A stretch of 64,000 nucleotides of DNA from JAWHTC01 sp032586155 (GTDB lineage Bacteria > Pseudomonadota > Alphaproteobacteria > Rhodobacterales > Rhodobacteraceae), in contig NZ_JAWHTC010000005.1 of assembly GCF_032586155.1 (NCBI RefSeq), positions 124,001 to 188,000 on the forward strand, given 5' to 3'. Under the pieces are notes generated by a model. The model ran no database searches, had not been told where the DNA came from, and saw only the letters and a program-made list of their open reading frames with translations. This document shows, piece by piece, positions 15,248 to 23,540 of the stretch. Each line of letters opens with the position of its first letter. Within the stretch, counting starts at the first letter, position 1. Made by a program: the position numbers and the translations under genes.

Positions 15248-15960
15248 TGACCGAGATCCTGCCTCTTGTCGCCAAGAACGCCGTGGTGCGCCGCCGCGGA
15301 AAGGTGTTGATCGGGCCGGTGGACCTGACGCTTGAAGGCACAGGCACGACGATCGTGATCGGCCCCAACGGTGCCGGCAAAACGACACTTTTGAAAATGC
15401 TGCACGGGATTGCGCGCCTTGGTGGCGGCACCGTACGCTGGGCCTGTTCCGAGGACATCGCGCGTCACCATCAGGCGTTTGTCTTTCAGACGCCGGTTGT
15501 GCTGCGTCGGAATGTGCGTGAAAACCTGCTCTATCCACTCAAGCTGATTGGAACGCCTCGCGCTGAGGCCATTCGCATTGTCGAGGACTGGGCTGGCAAG
15601 GTTGGTTTGACGGATGCGCTGGATCGTCAGGCGACCGTGCTGTCTGGTGGGGAGCGACAGAAGCTTGCCCTTGCTCGGGCGATGGTTCGGGCTCCCAAGG
15701 TGCTTTTTCTGGATGAACCTTGCGCGTCACTGGACGGGCGCGCGACCCGCGAGATCGAGAGCATTCTGGCCGGAGTGGCGGAAAGCGGCACCCGGATCAT
15801 AATGTCGACCCATGACATGGGCCAAGCCCGACGGCTGGCGGACGAGGTGGGTTTTGTTCTGCATGGAAAAATCCATGAATTCGCGAGGGCAAAGGAGTTT
15901 TTCGCCGGGCCGACGACGAAAGAGGCCCGCGCGTTTCTGAAGGGAGATATCGTGGAATGA
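15247..15960 (+). CDS. tupC: Tungstate ABC transporter, ATP-binding protein
   Basis: Cytoplasmic ATPase of the tungstate importer, 237 residues. Walker A is GPNGAGKTT, the Q-loop is FQTPVVLRRNV, the signature is LSGGERQKLALARAM, Walker B is VLFLDEPCASLDG and the switch His is in MSTHDMGQA. The ATG at 15247 overlaps the permease TAA; the end overlaps the binding-protein start by four bases (ATGA). The frame is open upstream inside tupB but that part is a shadow. The order here is permease, ATPase, binding protein. Confidence 0.92.
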   Translation: MTEILPLVAKNAVVRRRGKVLIGPVDLTLEGTGTTIVIGPNGAGKTTLLKMLHGIARLGGGTVRWACSEDIARHHQAFVFQTPVVLRRNVRENLLYPLKLIGTPRAEAIRIVEDWAGKVGLTDALDRQATVLSGGERQKLALARAMVRAPKVLFLDEPCASLDGRATREIESILAGVAESGTRIIMSTHDMGQARRLADEVGFVLHGKIHEFARAKEFFAGPTTKEARAFLKGDIVE

Positions 15961-16763
15961 AGCATGTATTTTTCGGGATGATCGCCGCGGTTTGTTTGTC
16001 GACAGCGGTTTGGGCCGATCAAATGAAGCTGGCGGTGACAACCTCGTTTCACAATTCCGGACTGTCGGACATCCTGTTGCCCGCTATCAAGGAAGATCTT
16101 GGGCTGGAGGTGCAGCTGCTGGTGGTGGGCACGGGGCAGGCGCTGAAACTGGGGGCTGCGGGGGATGTGGATGCGATCCTGGTACATTCGCGCGAGGCAG
16201 AAGAGAAGTTCCTGGCCGCTGGAAACGGCACGCACCGGCGCGAGATAATGTACAACGACTTCGTTTTTATCGGTCCCAAAACAGACGTGGCCGGGGTGGC
16301 CACGGCAACTGATGCCAGAGATGCTCTTTCGAAAATCGCCAACGCCGCGGCAGTGTTTGTCAGCCGGGGTGACGAAAGCGGTACACACAAGAAGGAACTC
16401 AGCCTGTGGAAGGCTGCAGGGAAGGATGCCGGGAAATTCGGCAGCTGGTACCGCGCGGTGGGCGCGGGCATGGGCAAGGCGCTCAATACCGCAAGCGGTA
16501 TGAATGCTTATATCATGTCGGATCGGGCCAGCTGGCTGAATTTCGGCAACAAAGGTGATCTGGCGCTTCTGTTTTCCGGCGATCCGGTGCTGTTCAACCA
16601 ATATGCCTACATTCCGGTGAACCCGGCCATGCACGGCCATGTGAAAAACGATCTGGCAGTCAGGCTTGAGGCTTGGCTGGTGTCGGATACGGCCAAGACG
16701 TTGATCAACGATTACAAAATCAACGGTGAGACTCTGTTCGTATTCAACGCATCTACAGAGTGA
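15957..16763 (+). CDS. tupA: Tungstate-binding periplasmic protein
   Basis: Substrate-binding lipo-free periplasmic protein, 268 residues, with a signal peptide (VFFGMIAAVCLSTAVWA). TupA hallmarks are LAVTTSFHNSGLSDILLP, corresponding to the TTTS oxyanion motif, VVGTGQALKLGAAGDVDAIL, FVSRGDESGTHKKE and the C-terminal LINDYKINGETLFV. It hands tungstate (possibly molybdate) to TupB/TupC. The two Mo/W enzymes nearby, FdhA and TorA, are plausible end users. Its N-terminal and C-terminal segments are mirrored in the mosaic cytochrome at 19300-20055. Confidence 0.92.
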   Translation: MKHVFFGMIAAVCLSTAVWADQMKLAVTTSFHNSGLSDILLPAIKEDLGLEVQLLVVGTGQALKLGAAGDVDAILVHSREAEEKFLAAGNGTHRREIMYNDFVFIGPKTDVAGVATATDARDALSKIANAAAVFVSRGDESGTHKKELSLWKAAGKDAGKFGSWYRAVGAGMGKALNTASGMNAYIMSDRASWLNFGNKGDLALLFSGDPVLFNQYAYIPVNPAMHGHVKNDLAVRLEAWLVSDTAKTLINDYKINGETLFVFNASTE

Positions 16764-16801
16764 TTGGGCTCTGCGGGAGCGTGCTTTAACGTCGGTTCTC
16801 C

Positions 16802-16822
16802 AACCCGTCAGACTGACGGGTT
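16802..16822. terminator. Hairpin between convergent tupA and DUF6505-like gene
   Basis: A perfect 9-bp stem AACCCGTCA/TGACGGGTT with a GAC loop, starting 39 bases after the tupA stop. The U-run is weak (TTGATCTT). A second, GC-rich hairpin (GGGCC...GGCCC near 16871-16888) is followed by CAGAGTGTTTTT. The two probably end transcription from tupA. Confidence 0.5.
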
Positions 16823-16987
16823 GATCTTGAGCCGACTTTCGAATTGCCTTCGCAATCCGACCGGCTCGAGGGCCAGGCCGCCGGCCCCAGAGTGTTTTTG
16901 GTCAGATAAAGGGGTGGACGGGGAGTTCGAATGATCGCTTGAAGTTAACCCAGCCATCCTCGGCAGCAGCCTGAAGGGGCCGTCTGA

Positions 16988-17467
16988 TTACTCGTCGAGT
17001 TCGCCGTGCACCGCGAATTGATCGAGACCGGCATCCTGCGGCTCGATGATCCTGTAAGCTTCGCGCACGCCAGCCTCGGTCAGCTCGCGGGCAATGGTGA
17101 GCATGGTGTTTGCATCATGGTCTTCACAGAGCCCGACCATCTGGGCGATTTCTTCGGCGGCGACTGGGCGGGCGGCGTCGGCTGACGGTGCGCCGTAATA
17201 GGTCACGAAATGTTGCGCCAGAAGGTCGGTCAACGTTTCGACCTCGGAGGGTTCGATGACGGTGACGGCGACGAAGGTAACGCGGCCCGAGGTTTCCAGC
17301 CCGAACCAGCCATTGGCAAAGGCCTGACGCGCCTTGCCAGTCAGATCTGCCTCGGACCAGTTGGAAAACTCGAACCCGCCCGAGATACACCACTCGCCGG
17401 TGCGCGCCGGGTTGGCATAGACGCGGGTATCGCTTTCGTCGAAATGAATGGCACGGGCAAGTTTCAT
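16988..17467 (-). CDS. DUF6505-like conserved protein
   Basis: A 159-residue cytoplasmic protein without recognised catalytic motifs. The N-terminus MKLARAIHFDESDTRVY and the GEWCISGGFEFSNW stretch match a family of small conserved proteins that I recall beside alphaproteobacterial formate dehydrogenase genes (DUF6505); the family name is from memory. It is the last gene of a three-gene minus-strand operon with the lipoate-ligase-like gene (3-base gap) and mrp. A role in formate dehydrogenase or Fe-S maturation is inferred only from context. Confidence 0.68.
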   Translation of the reverse strand: MKLARAIHFDESDTRVYANPARTGEWCISGGFEFSNWSEADLTGKARQAFANGWFGLETSGRVTFVAVTVIEPSEVETLTDLLAQHFVTYYGAPSADAARPVAAEEIAQMVGLCEDHDANTMLTIARELTEAGVREAYRIIEPQDAGLDQFAVHGELDE

Positions 17468-17470
17468 GGA

Positions 17471-18178
17471 TCACGAACCTTCAAGAAGCATGGTGAGTGG
17501 TATCAGACAGGTTTCGCCGCTCTCGTCCCGCAAGAGCATGCCGAAATCCTCGTCAACACCAAGGAAGGTGCCGATCTGGTCGTTCCGGGAGATGGGTTCA
17601 CCGATACCGTGGGCCAGCCCGCGCCATTCGGCGTGCAGGGCGCGGGTGCCTTCATCTTCCCAGCGCGAGAGCCAGTTGAGCGTGTGCCGAGCCCAGCTTT
17701 CCAACAGGCGTGGGGCTTCGACATCGGCGCAGCCTTCTGCATAAAGCGCGGTATCGTCCGGGCTAGTGCCGGGATCATCCGAGGTGGGCCAAAGTGGCAG
17801 TTCCAGCCCGACGACAAGCCAATCCGGCACGTCCTTCGGATCGTTGCCACCTGCCGCTACGCGCAAACGTCCGCAACGCGCACCGTTGATGCGCAGCCCG
17901 CCGTCCCACTCCAGATGGACGGCGACTTCGGGTGGGGCCAGAGCGCCCAATGCGTTTTGAAAGCCAACCCCGCAAAGTGGCAGCATCACCAATGCCTTTT
18001 CCAGCGCGATCTCGGGGGCAAAGACGATGGCCGCGCGCAGTATGTTTGCCCCAAGATCGTGAACGATCAGCCCTGCATCACAGCCCAGAATGGCCTGTTG
18101 TTGGGCGGACTCGAAAGGGTCGTCCTGACCGTCAACTGCAAGGCCGGACATCAAGGGAGGGAAGTGCAAGTCGCTCAT
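17471..18178 (-). CDS. Biotin/lipoate protein ligase-like protein (DUF4444)
   Basis: A 235-residue protein related to the biotin/lipoate A/B ligase fold with a C-terminal DUF4444-like part. Supporting features are LEWDGGLRINGARCGRLRVAAGG and the VPDWLVVGLELPLWP segment, as in BirA-like cores, then IGTFLGVDEDFGMLLRD at the C-terminus. The ATP-binding GRGRxG-type loop of BirA is not evident, so it may not be a true biotin ligase. It overlaps the mrp stop by four bases. Members of this family recur with formate dehydrogenase and Mrp genes in Rhodobacterales; the acceptor protein is unknown. Confidence 0.72.
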   Translation of the reverse strand: MSDLHFPPLMSGLAVDGQDDPFESAQQQAILGCDAGLIVHDLGANILRAAIVFAPEIALEKALVMLPLCGVGFQNALGALAPPEVAVHLEWDGGLRINGARCGRLRVAAGGNDPKDVPDWLVVGLELPLWPTSDDPGTSPDDTALYAEGCADVEAPRLLESWARHTLNWLSRWEDEGTRALHAEWRGLAHGIGEPISRNDQIGTFLGVDEDFGMLLRDESGETCLIPLTMLLEGS

Positions 18179-19242
18179 GCCACTCCCTTTGCCACCAAGG
18201 TGCGGGCGACGTCAACGAAGACCCGTGCCTGCGCGCTGTCGGGTTGCGATACCACAATCGGTGCGCCGCCGTCGGAGGCGAGGCGAATGTCCATGTTCAG
18301 CGGCACTTCGGCCAGCAGTGGAACACCCAGCTTGGCGGCCTCATCGGCCACGCCTCCATGGCCGAAAATATGCTCCTCGTGACCGCATTTTGAGCAGATA
18401 TGTGTCGACATGTTCTCGATCATGCCGACAAGCGGCACGTCGAGCTGGCGGAACATGTCGATCCCCTTGCGGGCATCCAGAAGCGCCATATCTTGCGGGG
18501 TAGACACGATCACCGCCCCATCAACAATCGTCTTCTGAGCCAGTGACATCTGCACATCCCCCGTGCCAGGCGGCAGGTCAACGATCAGCACATCCAGAGC
18601 ACCCCACTGCACTTGGGTCAGCATCTGCTGCAGGGCCCCCATCAGCATCGGCCCACGCCAGACGACGGCCTGATCGTCATTGGTCATCAACCCGATCGAC
18701 ATCATCGTCACACCGTGGTTGCGCATTGGCAGGATCGTCTTGCCATCCGGGCTGGCCGGGCGACCGGACACCCCCAGCATACGTGGTTGGCTGGGGCCAT
18801 AGACATCGGCATCCAGAAGTCCGACGCGGCGGCCTTCGGCGGCCAGGGCGCAGGCCAGGTTCGACGAAACGGTGGATTTGCCAACGCCCCCCTTGCCGCT
18901 GGCCACGGCAAGGATCCGGTCAATGCCGGGCACCTTTTGCGGGCCCTTGGGCGCGGCGGGCTTATTGGGTTTGAGGTCCGGCGGCGCGGCGGCAGCGGCC
19001 GTCATTACCACGGTCGCACTGTCAACACCCGGAAGCCCCCTGACCACCTCCTCGGCCGCATCGCGGATCGGGGCAAAGGCTTCGGATTGCGATGCCGGTA
19101 TCTCAAGAACAAAGCGTACCGTGCCGGAATCGACCGTCAACGCCCGCATGATTCCGGCGGAAACCACGTCTCCGCCATCCGGTGTTTTGATGGCCTTGAG
19201 GGCGGCCAGCACTGCCTCGCGCGTTGCCTGTGTGTTGCTCAT
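18175..19242 (-). CDS. mrp: Mrp/ApbC-family Fe-S cluster carrier ATPase
   Basis: Cytoplasmic P-loop scaffold that delivers [4Fe-4S] clusters, 355 residues. An N-terminal MIP18-like domain (about 1-90) precedes the ATPase core. The deviant Walker A is GKGGVGKST, followed by DADVYGPSQPRMLG, LIVDLPPGTGDVQ and the bridging-cluster motif CSKCGHEEHIFGHGG. It is first in the three-gene minus operon. Placement near FdhA/FdhB and many ferredoxin domains suggests dedicated cluster supply. Confidence 0.93.
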   Translation of the reverse strand: MSNTQATREAVLAALKAIKTPDGGDVVSAGIMRALTVDSGTVRFVLEIPASQSEAFAPIRDAAEEVVRGLPGVDSATVVMTAAAAAPPDLKPNKPAAPKGPQKVPGIDRILAVASGKGGVGKSTVSSNLACALAAEGRRVGLLDADVYGPSQPRMLGVSGRPASPDGKTILPMRNHGVTMMSIGLMTNDDQAVVWRGPMLMGALQQMLTQVQWGALDVLIVDLPPGTGDVQMSLAQKTIVDGAVIVSTPQDMALLDARKGIDMFRQLDVPLVGMIENMSTHICSKCGHEEHIFGHGGVADEAAKLGVPLLAEVPLNMDIRLASDGGAPIVVSQPDSAQARVFVDVARTLVAKGVA

Positions 19243-19299
19243 TCTTGGCCTCCTTTGGTAGATATTGACGGAACGTGGAGGTTGTTCCTACCATTTCCC

Positions 19300-20055
19300 A
19301 TGGTTTCAATTGCCCGCATATTGGTTGTGACAGTTGGTCTGATTGCGATGATTGCGCTGCCTGCGCGTAGCGGCGACCGTGACTTTCGTCTCGCTGTGCC
19401 GACTGACCTCGAGAACAGTGGTTTCCTGAAACACCTGTTGCCCCGGTTTTCGCTGAAGATGCAGACACGCATCACGCTTGTCGCTCCGGGTGAGACGGCC
19501 GAAGCCATTCTGGGGCACAAGGGCGAGCCGGTCTTCGATGGCTTGGGGCGTCAGTGGAAGCTTGACGCCAAGCAGCCCGATCATCCCGGCGTGAAACGCT
19601 TTGCCGACTGGATCGGCAGCGAAGTGGGCTTGCGCACCATTACCGCCTTCAAGGGGGACGATGGAGCTGGCTTTACTGCGCCGACACAGGAAGTGGTGCA
19701 CGAGGTCGAGCTGAGTTTCGATGGAGACCCGGCCAAGGGGTTGGAAGTGTCGCAGCAGCATTGCCGGCGCTGTCACGCGGTTACGCAAGAGGGGCGGATT
19801 AACTCGATCGGCTCGACGCCGTCGTTCTTCGTGCTGCGCTCGCTGCCGGATTGGAGCGAGCGGTTCGAGCGGTTCTATGCGCTCAATCCGCACCCGGCCT
19901 TTACCCAGGTGGACGCGGTGACGCCGCCCTTTCCGCAGGACCGGCCGTCGCCGATCGTGCCGGTGGAAATGACCTTGGACGATCTCGAGGCTATTGTCGC
20001 CTATGTGGCCGGGCTGACCCCGGCCGATTTGGGCAAACCGATTCAGCATCAGTGA
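19300..20055 (+). CDS. Mosaic TupA-like fragment fused to cytochrome c
   Basis: A 251-residue exported protein. Signal peptide at 1-25. Residues about 28-65 (FRLAVPTDLENSGFLKHLLP, then TRITLVAPG) match the first strand-helix unit of TupA, and about 95-120 (VKRFADWIGSEVGLRTITAFK) matches TupA's C-terminal helix; the central lobe is absent. A class I-like cytochrome domain follows, with the haem motif CRRCH (Cys155, Cys158, His159) and a C-terminal helix (LDDLEAIVAYVAGL). The oxyanion Ser/Thr motif is altered to VPTDLENSG, so tungstate binding is doubtful. ATG at 19300 chosen because it starts the signal peptide; the longer frame runs over mrp. It lies divergent from mrp and convergent with the ferredoxin protein. 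Likely an electron carrier of the formate dehydrogenase system. Confidence 0.75.
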   Translation: MVSIARILVVTVGLIAMIALPARSGDRDFRLAVPTDLENSGFLKHLLPRFSLKMQTRITLVAPGETAEAILGHKGEPVFDGLGRQWKLDAKQPDHPGVKRFADWIGSEVGLRTITAFKGDDGAGFTAPTQEVVHEVELSFDGDPAKGLEVSQQHCRRCHAVTQEGRINSIGSTPSFFVLRSLPDWSERFERFYALNPHPAFTQVDAVTPPFPQDRPSPIVPVEMTLDDLEAIVAYVAGLTPADLGKPIQHQ

Positions 20056-21995
20056 TCCCGGCGTTTGCTGAGGTAATCCTCGGTCGTGCGCACCCGAGGG
20101 CGTTCACCCTCGGTAAAGGGGTTGTTTTCGGCGTGGTACTGCGCGTTGACCCGGCAGTTGTCGCACATCTGGATCATCCGCGCCGCGTCCGAGGTGGCAA
20201 ACATCGCATGCTTGCCAGCCAGTTTTTCTGTGATTTTTTCGATGGTGGATTTAACCCCGAAAAGCGCCCCGCATTCGACGCAAGCAAAGGGTTCTTCCTC
20301 GTGCAACACGGCCTGTTCCAACGCCGACGGGGCAAGGTTGAGGCGTGGCTCGTAGGAGATCGCCCGCTCTGGGCAGACATTGGCGCAAAGTCCACATTGC
20401 AAACAGGCGTCTTCCTGAAACCGAAGTTGCGGGTGGTCGGGATTGTCGCCCAATGCGCCAGATGGGCAGAGGGAGACACAGGACAGGCAGAGTGTGCAGG
20501 CGTCGCTGTCAACAAGAACGGCGCCATAGGGCGCGCCATCCGGCAGAGACAAGACCGTACCTTCGGGGTTGAGCGCCAAGGCTGCAGTGCGGGTGATCTG
20601 CCGCCGGGTGCCCATCGGTCGTACAGGCGTGTCACAGGGCATTGGTACGGCGTGATCCATCAATGATTCTGTCAGCGCAGCAGGGTCGGAAATGTCCAGC
20701 AGGTGGAGCTTGAGGCCGCCGATGGCGCGGGTCAGGCCCGCCTCTTGTTCCATCACTTCGCGGTCGGTTTTGGGTGCCAGTAGAATAAATACATCGGCAA
20801 ACCCTGCCGCCAGTGCCGCCAAGGCTTCGGCATGGCCAAAGCTGTTGAGCGAAGAGAGTTCCAGCGGGATTACATCTGCGGGCAGACCGGCATCGAACCG
20901 GGCGGAAAGGCCGATCATTTCGGTACCGTGGGCATCCACGACCAGAAGGCGTGGCGCGCTGCCTCCGGCGTCGCGATAGGCTTGGGCCAGAACCTGGATT
21001 CGGCGGATTGTGTGATCGGTGGTTGGGGCGTCATATGTGATGGCGCCCGATGGGCACAGCACCGCGCAGGCCCCGCAACCGGCGCAAATCATCGGATCGA
21101 CGCTCACGTGATCGCCGGACGGGGTGATCGCTCCGGTGGGGCAGGCATCCAAACAGCGGGTGCAACCGGTCTGGGTGGCCCGGGAATGGGCGCAGAGCAC
21201 CGGTTCGCTTTTGACATAAAGCGGTTTTTCGAACGTGCCCACCAAGTGCGAGGCCTGCAGAACGACCCGGGCAACCGCTTTGGGATCACCGGGATCGGCG
21301 CGCAGATAGCCCTCGCGTTTTTCCGGTGCCGGGAACAGCGGATCACGACCTGAAAGATCGAGAATGATGTCGCATTGCGAACGCCCGCCATCGCGAGGAG
21401 AGGACATCTGCCATGCGCCGTGACCGCCGGGTTCAAGGCTCTGCAACTGGTCGATAACAACGGAAAAGCCAGCAAGAGCCCCTGTGGCGTTCCGCAGTTG
21501 GCCGCGAATGACGTCGTAGCTTCGGGTCAGGGGCAATTCGCTATCCGGATCGAGGAGCACGGTGACGGCCAGATGAGGGTGCAATTGCTCGGCGGCCTCA
21601 GTTGCCAGATCGCCTCCAAGGATCAGGCATTGGCCCTCAGAAATGACGTCCAGCATCTTTTCCGGCGCGGGTAAAATGGCCGCATCAGCTACGAGGGCGG
21701 CCATTTTGGGCAGTTTTGACCGCTTGTCCGTGCTCCAGGCGGCGCGGTCCCGCAGGTCAAGGAACCCCGGCAGAGGGGCTTGGATTTCGTCGGCCAGAGC
21801 CTCGAAAAAAGCTTGTTCCTGGGTGCAGCAAATCGTGGCCTCGCCCTTGGCGATGGCGGTGGCTGCAATCTCGGCTTGGGTGCCGCAGAGGTTAGAGTGG
21901 CAGGTTGAGCAAGCAATTCCGGTGGCCTTTTCAAGGGCCTTGGAGTCGAGTGCCATGGATCCCGAACAATCACATAGAATCAATTGCTTGGCCAA
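20049..21995 (-). CDS. Multi-cluster 4Fe-4S ferredoxin-like protein
   Basis: A 648-residue cytoplasmic Fe-S protein of the alphaproteobacterial formate dehydrogenase locus. Start is a TTG at 21995, read as MAKQLILCDCSGS, with an AGGAGA site 5 bases upstream; the next ATG would remove the CDC motif. Cys motifs in order: CDCSGS, CSTCHSNLCG, a ferredoxin pair (CTRCLDACP, CAGCGACAVLCP), a central MvhD-like alpha/beta domain (PRLLVVDAHG), a second ferredoxin pair (CTLCLSCVSLCP, CLQCGLCANVCP), then CVECG and CDNCR. It probably relays electrons or helps Fe-S/Mo assembly. The exact role is unknown. It is divergent from the DUF3305 operon. Confidence 0.8.
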   Translation of the reverse strand: MAKQLILCDCSGSMALDSKALEKATGIACSTCHSNLCGTQAEIAATAIAKGEATICCTQEQAFFEALADEIQAPLPGFLDLRDRAAWSTDKRSKLPKMAALVADAAILPAPEKMLDVISEGQCLILGGDLATEAAEQLHPHLAVTVLLDPDSELPLTRSYDVIRGQLRNATGALAGFSVVIDQLQSLEPGGHGAWQMSSPRDGGRSQCDIILDLSGRDPLFPAPEKREGYLRADPGDPKAVARVVLQASHLVGTFEKPLYVKSEPVLCAHSRATQTGCTRCLDACPTGAITPSGDHVSVDPMICAGCGACAVLCPSGAITYDAPTTDHTIRRIQVLAQAYRDAGGSAPRLLVVDAHGTEMIGLSARFDAGLPADVIPLELSSLNSFGHAEALAALAAGFADVFILLAPKTDREVMEQEAGLTRAIGGLKLHLLDISDPAALTESLMDHAVPMPCDTPVRPMGTRRQITRTAALALNPEGTVLSLPDGAPYGAVLVDSDACTLCLSCVSLCPSGALGDNPDHPQLRFQEDACLQCGLCANVCPERAISYEPRLNLAPSALEQAVLHEEEPFACVECGALFGVKSTIEKITEKLAGKHAMFATSDAARMIQMCDNCRVNAQYHAENNPFTEGERPRVRTTEDYLSKRRDH

Positions 21996-22335
21996 GTTGG
22001 TCTCCTGTCGAATTCGGCAATTTTTCAGTCGGTACAGTCCGCCTGGATCGTGCCAACTAGGCATGATTCCAGCGGGCAGTAAACCGGTTTTCTGATGGCG
22101 GGAAGTTGCGGCTCGGGGTGATTCGGCGACAGTGATTCGGGCGCCGGAACAGGAAGCTAAATAGCTGATTGTTTTAGTCAGATTGGACAAATCGTCCCAC
22201 CTTGGCCTGTTCCGGGGGGCGATCTGCCCAATTTGACCGAAATAAAAACAAAGATGCGTGGGTGGGGCATTGGGGCTTGGCGATTGCCATAGCGTCACGG
22301 CAGTCTGGTGGAGAAGTTTGCAGCCTGGGGATGAT
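21996..22335. other. Divergent control region of the fdh accessory genes
   Basis: A 340-base gap between the ferredoxin protein gene (leftward) and DUF3305 (rightward), without a supported gene. It holds the TTG-start Shine-Dalgarno (22001-22006 on the minus strand), an AT-richer stretch around 22155-22180 suited to a promoter, and GGACAAATCGTCC (22185-22197), similar to the palindrome before the tungstate operon. The frame open from 22258 is not family-like before the GTG at 22336. Confidence 0.5.
22185..22197. promoter_or_regulatory. Imperfect inverted repeat, fdh control region
   Basis: GGAC-AAATC-GTCC, sharing GGACAA and GTCC with the palindrome at 14432-14444. Its position between divergent operons fits an operator; the regulator is unknown. 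Confidence 0.38.
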
Positions 22336-22905
22336 GTGATCCGAAACCCGAAGAAGTTCGAGACCATGCCAATGGGCATCGTGCTGCGCCGCGCTCCGGG
22401 AGCGACCCGGTGGGCGAAGTGGGTGTGGAATGCGGTTGGTGTGCTGCCGGGGGCGGCCGCGGCAGATTGGGTCGTGTTGCGCCAGGATGGCGATGTCACC
22501 GAATACCACGCGGCAACTTTGATGCTGGAACTTCACGGGGCTGAGACAGAGGCCTATCTGCATGGGATGAGCGCGCAAGTGCCGTGTCTCTACGTGATCC
22601 TGCGGGAAAACGACGACGAGGACCATCCGCTTGACGTCGATCTGGTGACTGCTTCACCCTACGAGGCTCAGGACTATGCCGATACCGGCGATGACATTGT
22701 CGAGAAGGTGGCGATGCCACCGGCTGTCATTGCATGGTTGCATGATTTCACCCAGACCCATCACAAGGCCGAAGAATTCAAGAAGCGCCGCCGCGACAGA
22801 AAGGATATCACACTGATCGAGGACGGCGTTGGCGATGCGCGGATCACGCAGATGGCCGATGTCTATCGCTCGCCGGTGCAGGCCAAGAAGGAGCGGCTGC
22901 AATGA
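22336..22905 (+). CDS. DUF3305 protein
   Basis: A conserved protein of unknown function found with DUF3306 and a TorD-type chaperone in formate dehydrogenase operons. Starting at the GTG at 22336 it has 189 residues; an ATG at 22366 is the alternative. The conserved core is PMGIVLRRAPGATRWAKWVWNAVGVLPG, then LHGAETEAYLHGM and PCLYVILRE, ending in a basic tail (EFKKRRRDRKD). No signal peptide or cofactor motif is seen, so it is probably a cytoplasmic maturation factor. Its stop overlaps the DUF3306 start by four bases. Confidence 0.8.
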   Translation: MIRNPKKFETMPMGIVLRRAPGATRWAKWVWNAVGVLPGAAAADWVVLRQDGDVTEYHAATLMLELHGAETEAYLHGMSAQVPCLYVILRENDDEDHPLDVDLVTASPYEAQDYADTGDDIVEKVAMPPAVIAWLHDFTQTHHKAEEFKKRRRDRKDITLIEDGVGDARITQMADVYRSPVQAKKERLQ

Positions 22906-23540
22906 GCGGAGGACGCGATTTCTGGACCCGGCGCCGTGCCGCCGTCGAGGCCGAAACGCTCGAAGAGCAGCGTCTTGAAGAAGCCGCCGCCACCGAGGCC
23001 CGCGAGACCGAACTGGCTGAACGCCCGGACGAGGAAATCCTGAAAGAGCTGGGCCTGCCGGATCCGGACACGCTGGAAAAGGGGGACGACTTCAAGGTCT
23101 TCCTGACCGAAACCGTGCCGGCGCGTATTCGCACCCGTGCCCTGCGCCGGTTGTGGGGCAGCAACCCGATCTTGGCCAATGTCGATGGGTTGGTCGACTA
23201 TGGCGAGGATTTTACCGATGCGGCATGCGCTATCGAGAACCTGCAGACCGCCTATCAGGTTGGAAAGGGCATGACCGCCCATGTCGACGAACTGGCCCGG
23301 CAGGCGGCAGAGTCCGAAGCGATCGAGGATGAGGTGGGTGAACATGATGTCGACGACGAGTTTTCAGCCGAAGTCGAAGTGGGGGCCACGGAGGCGGGGC
23401 CAGAGCCCATACGTTTAGAAGAACCCGAAGATATTCTAGTTGCCGCCGAGGCGTCGGCATCGGAACATGAGCCCGATGAAGCCCCCTCGCCGATCCGTCG
23501 CATGCGGTTCCGGTTCGAGCCCGAAGGTGCAGAAGCATGA
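22902..23540 (+). CDS. DUF3306 protein
   Basis: A 212-residue, strongly acidic cytoplasmic protein. The conserved N-terminus is GGRDFWTRRRAAVEAE; the core is FKVFLTETVPARIRTRALRRLWGSNP with LVDYGEDFTD. The last 80 residues are low-complexity Glu/Ala-rich, then a basic end (IRRMRFRFEPE). DUF3306 always travels with DUF3305 in such loci in my knowledge. It overlaps both neighbours by four bases, so the three accessory genes are translationally coupled. Molecular function is unknown. Confidence 0.82.
   Translation: MSGGRDFWTRRRAAVEAETLEEQRLEEAAATEARETELAERPDEEILKELGLPDPDTLEKGDDFKVFLTETVPARIRTRALRRLWGSNPILANVDGLVDYGEDFTDAACAIENLQTAYQVGKGMTAHVDELARQAAESEAIEDEVGEHDVDDEFSAEVEVGATEAGPEPIRLEEPEDILVAAEASASEHEPDEAPSPIRRMRFRFEPEGAEA

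Noticed and set aside
21880..21920. CSTCH in the ferredoxin protein as a haem c site
   Set aside because: The protein has no export signal, so haem c attachment is not expected; more likely Fe-S or metal ligands.
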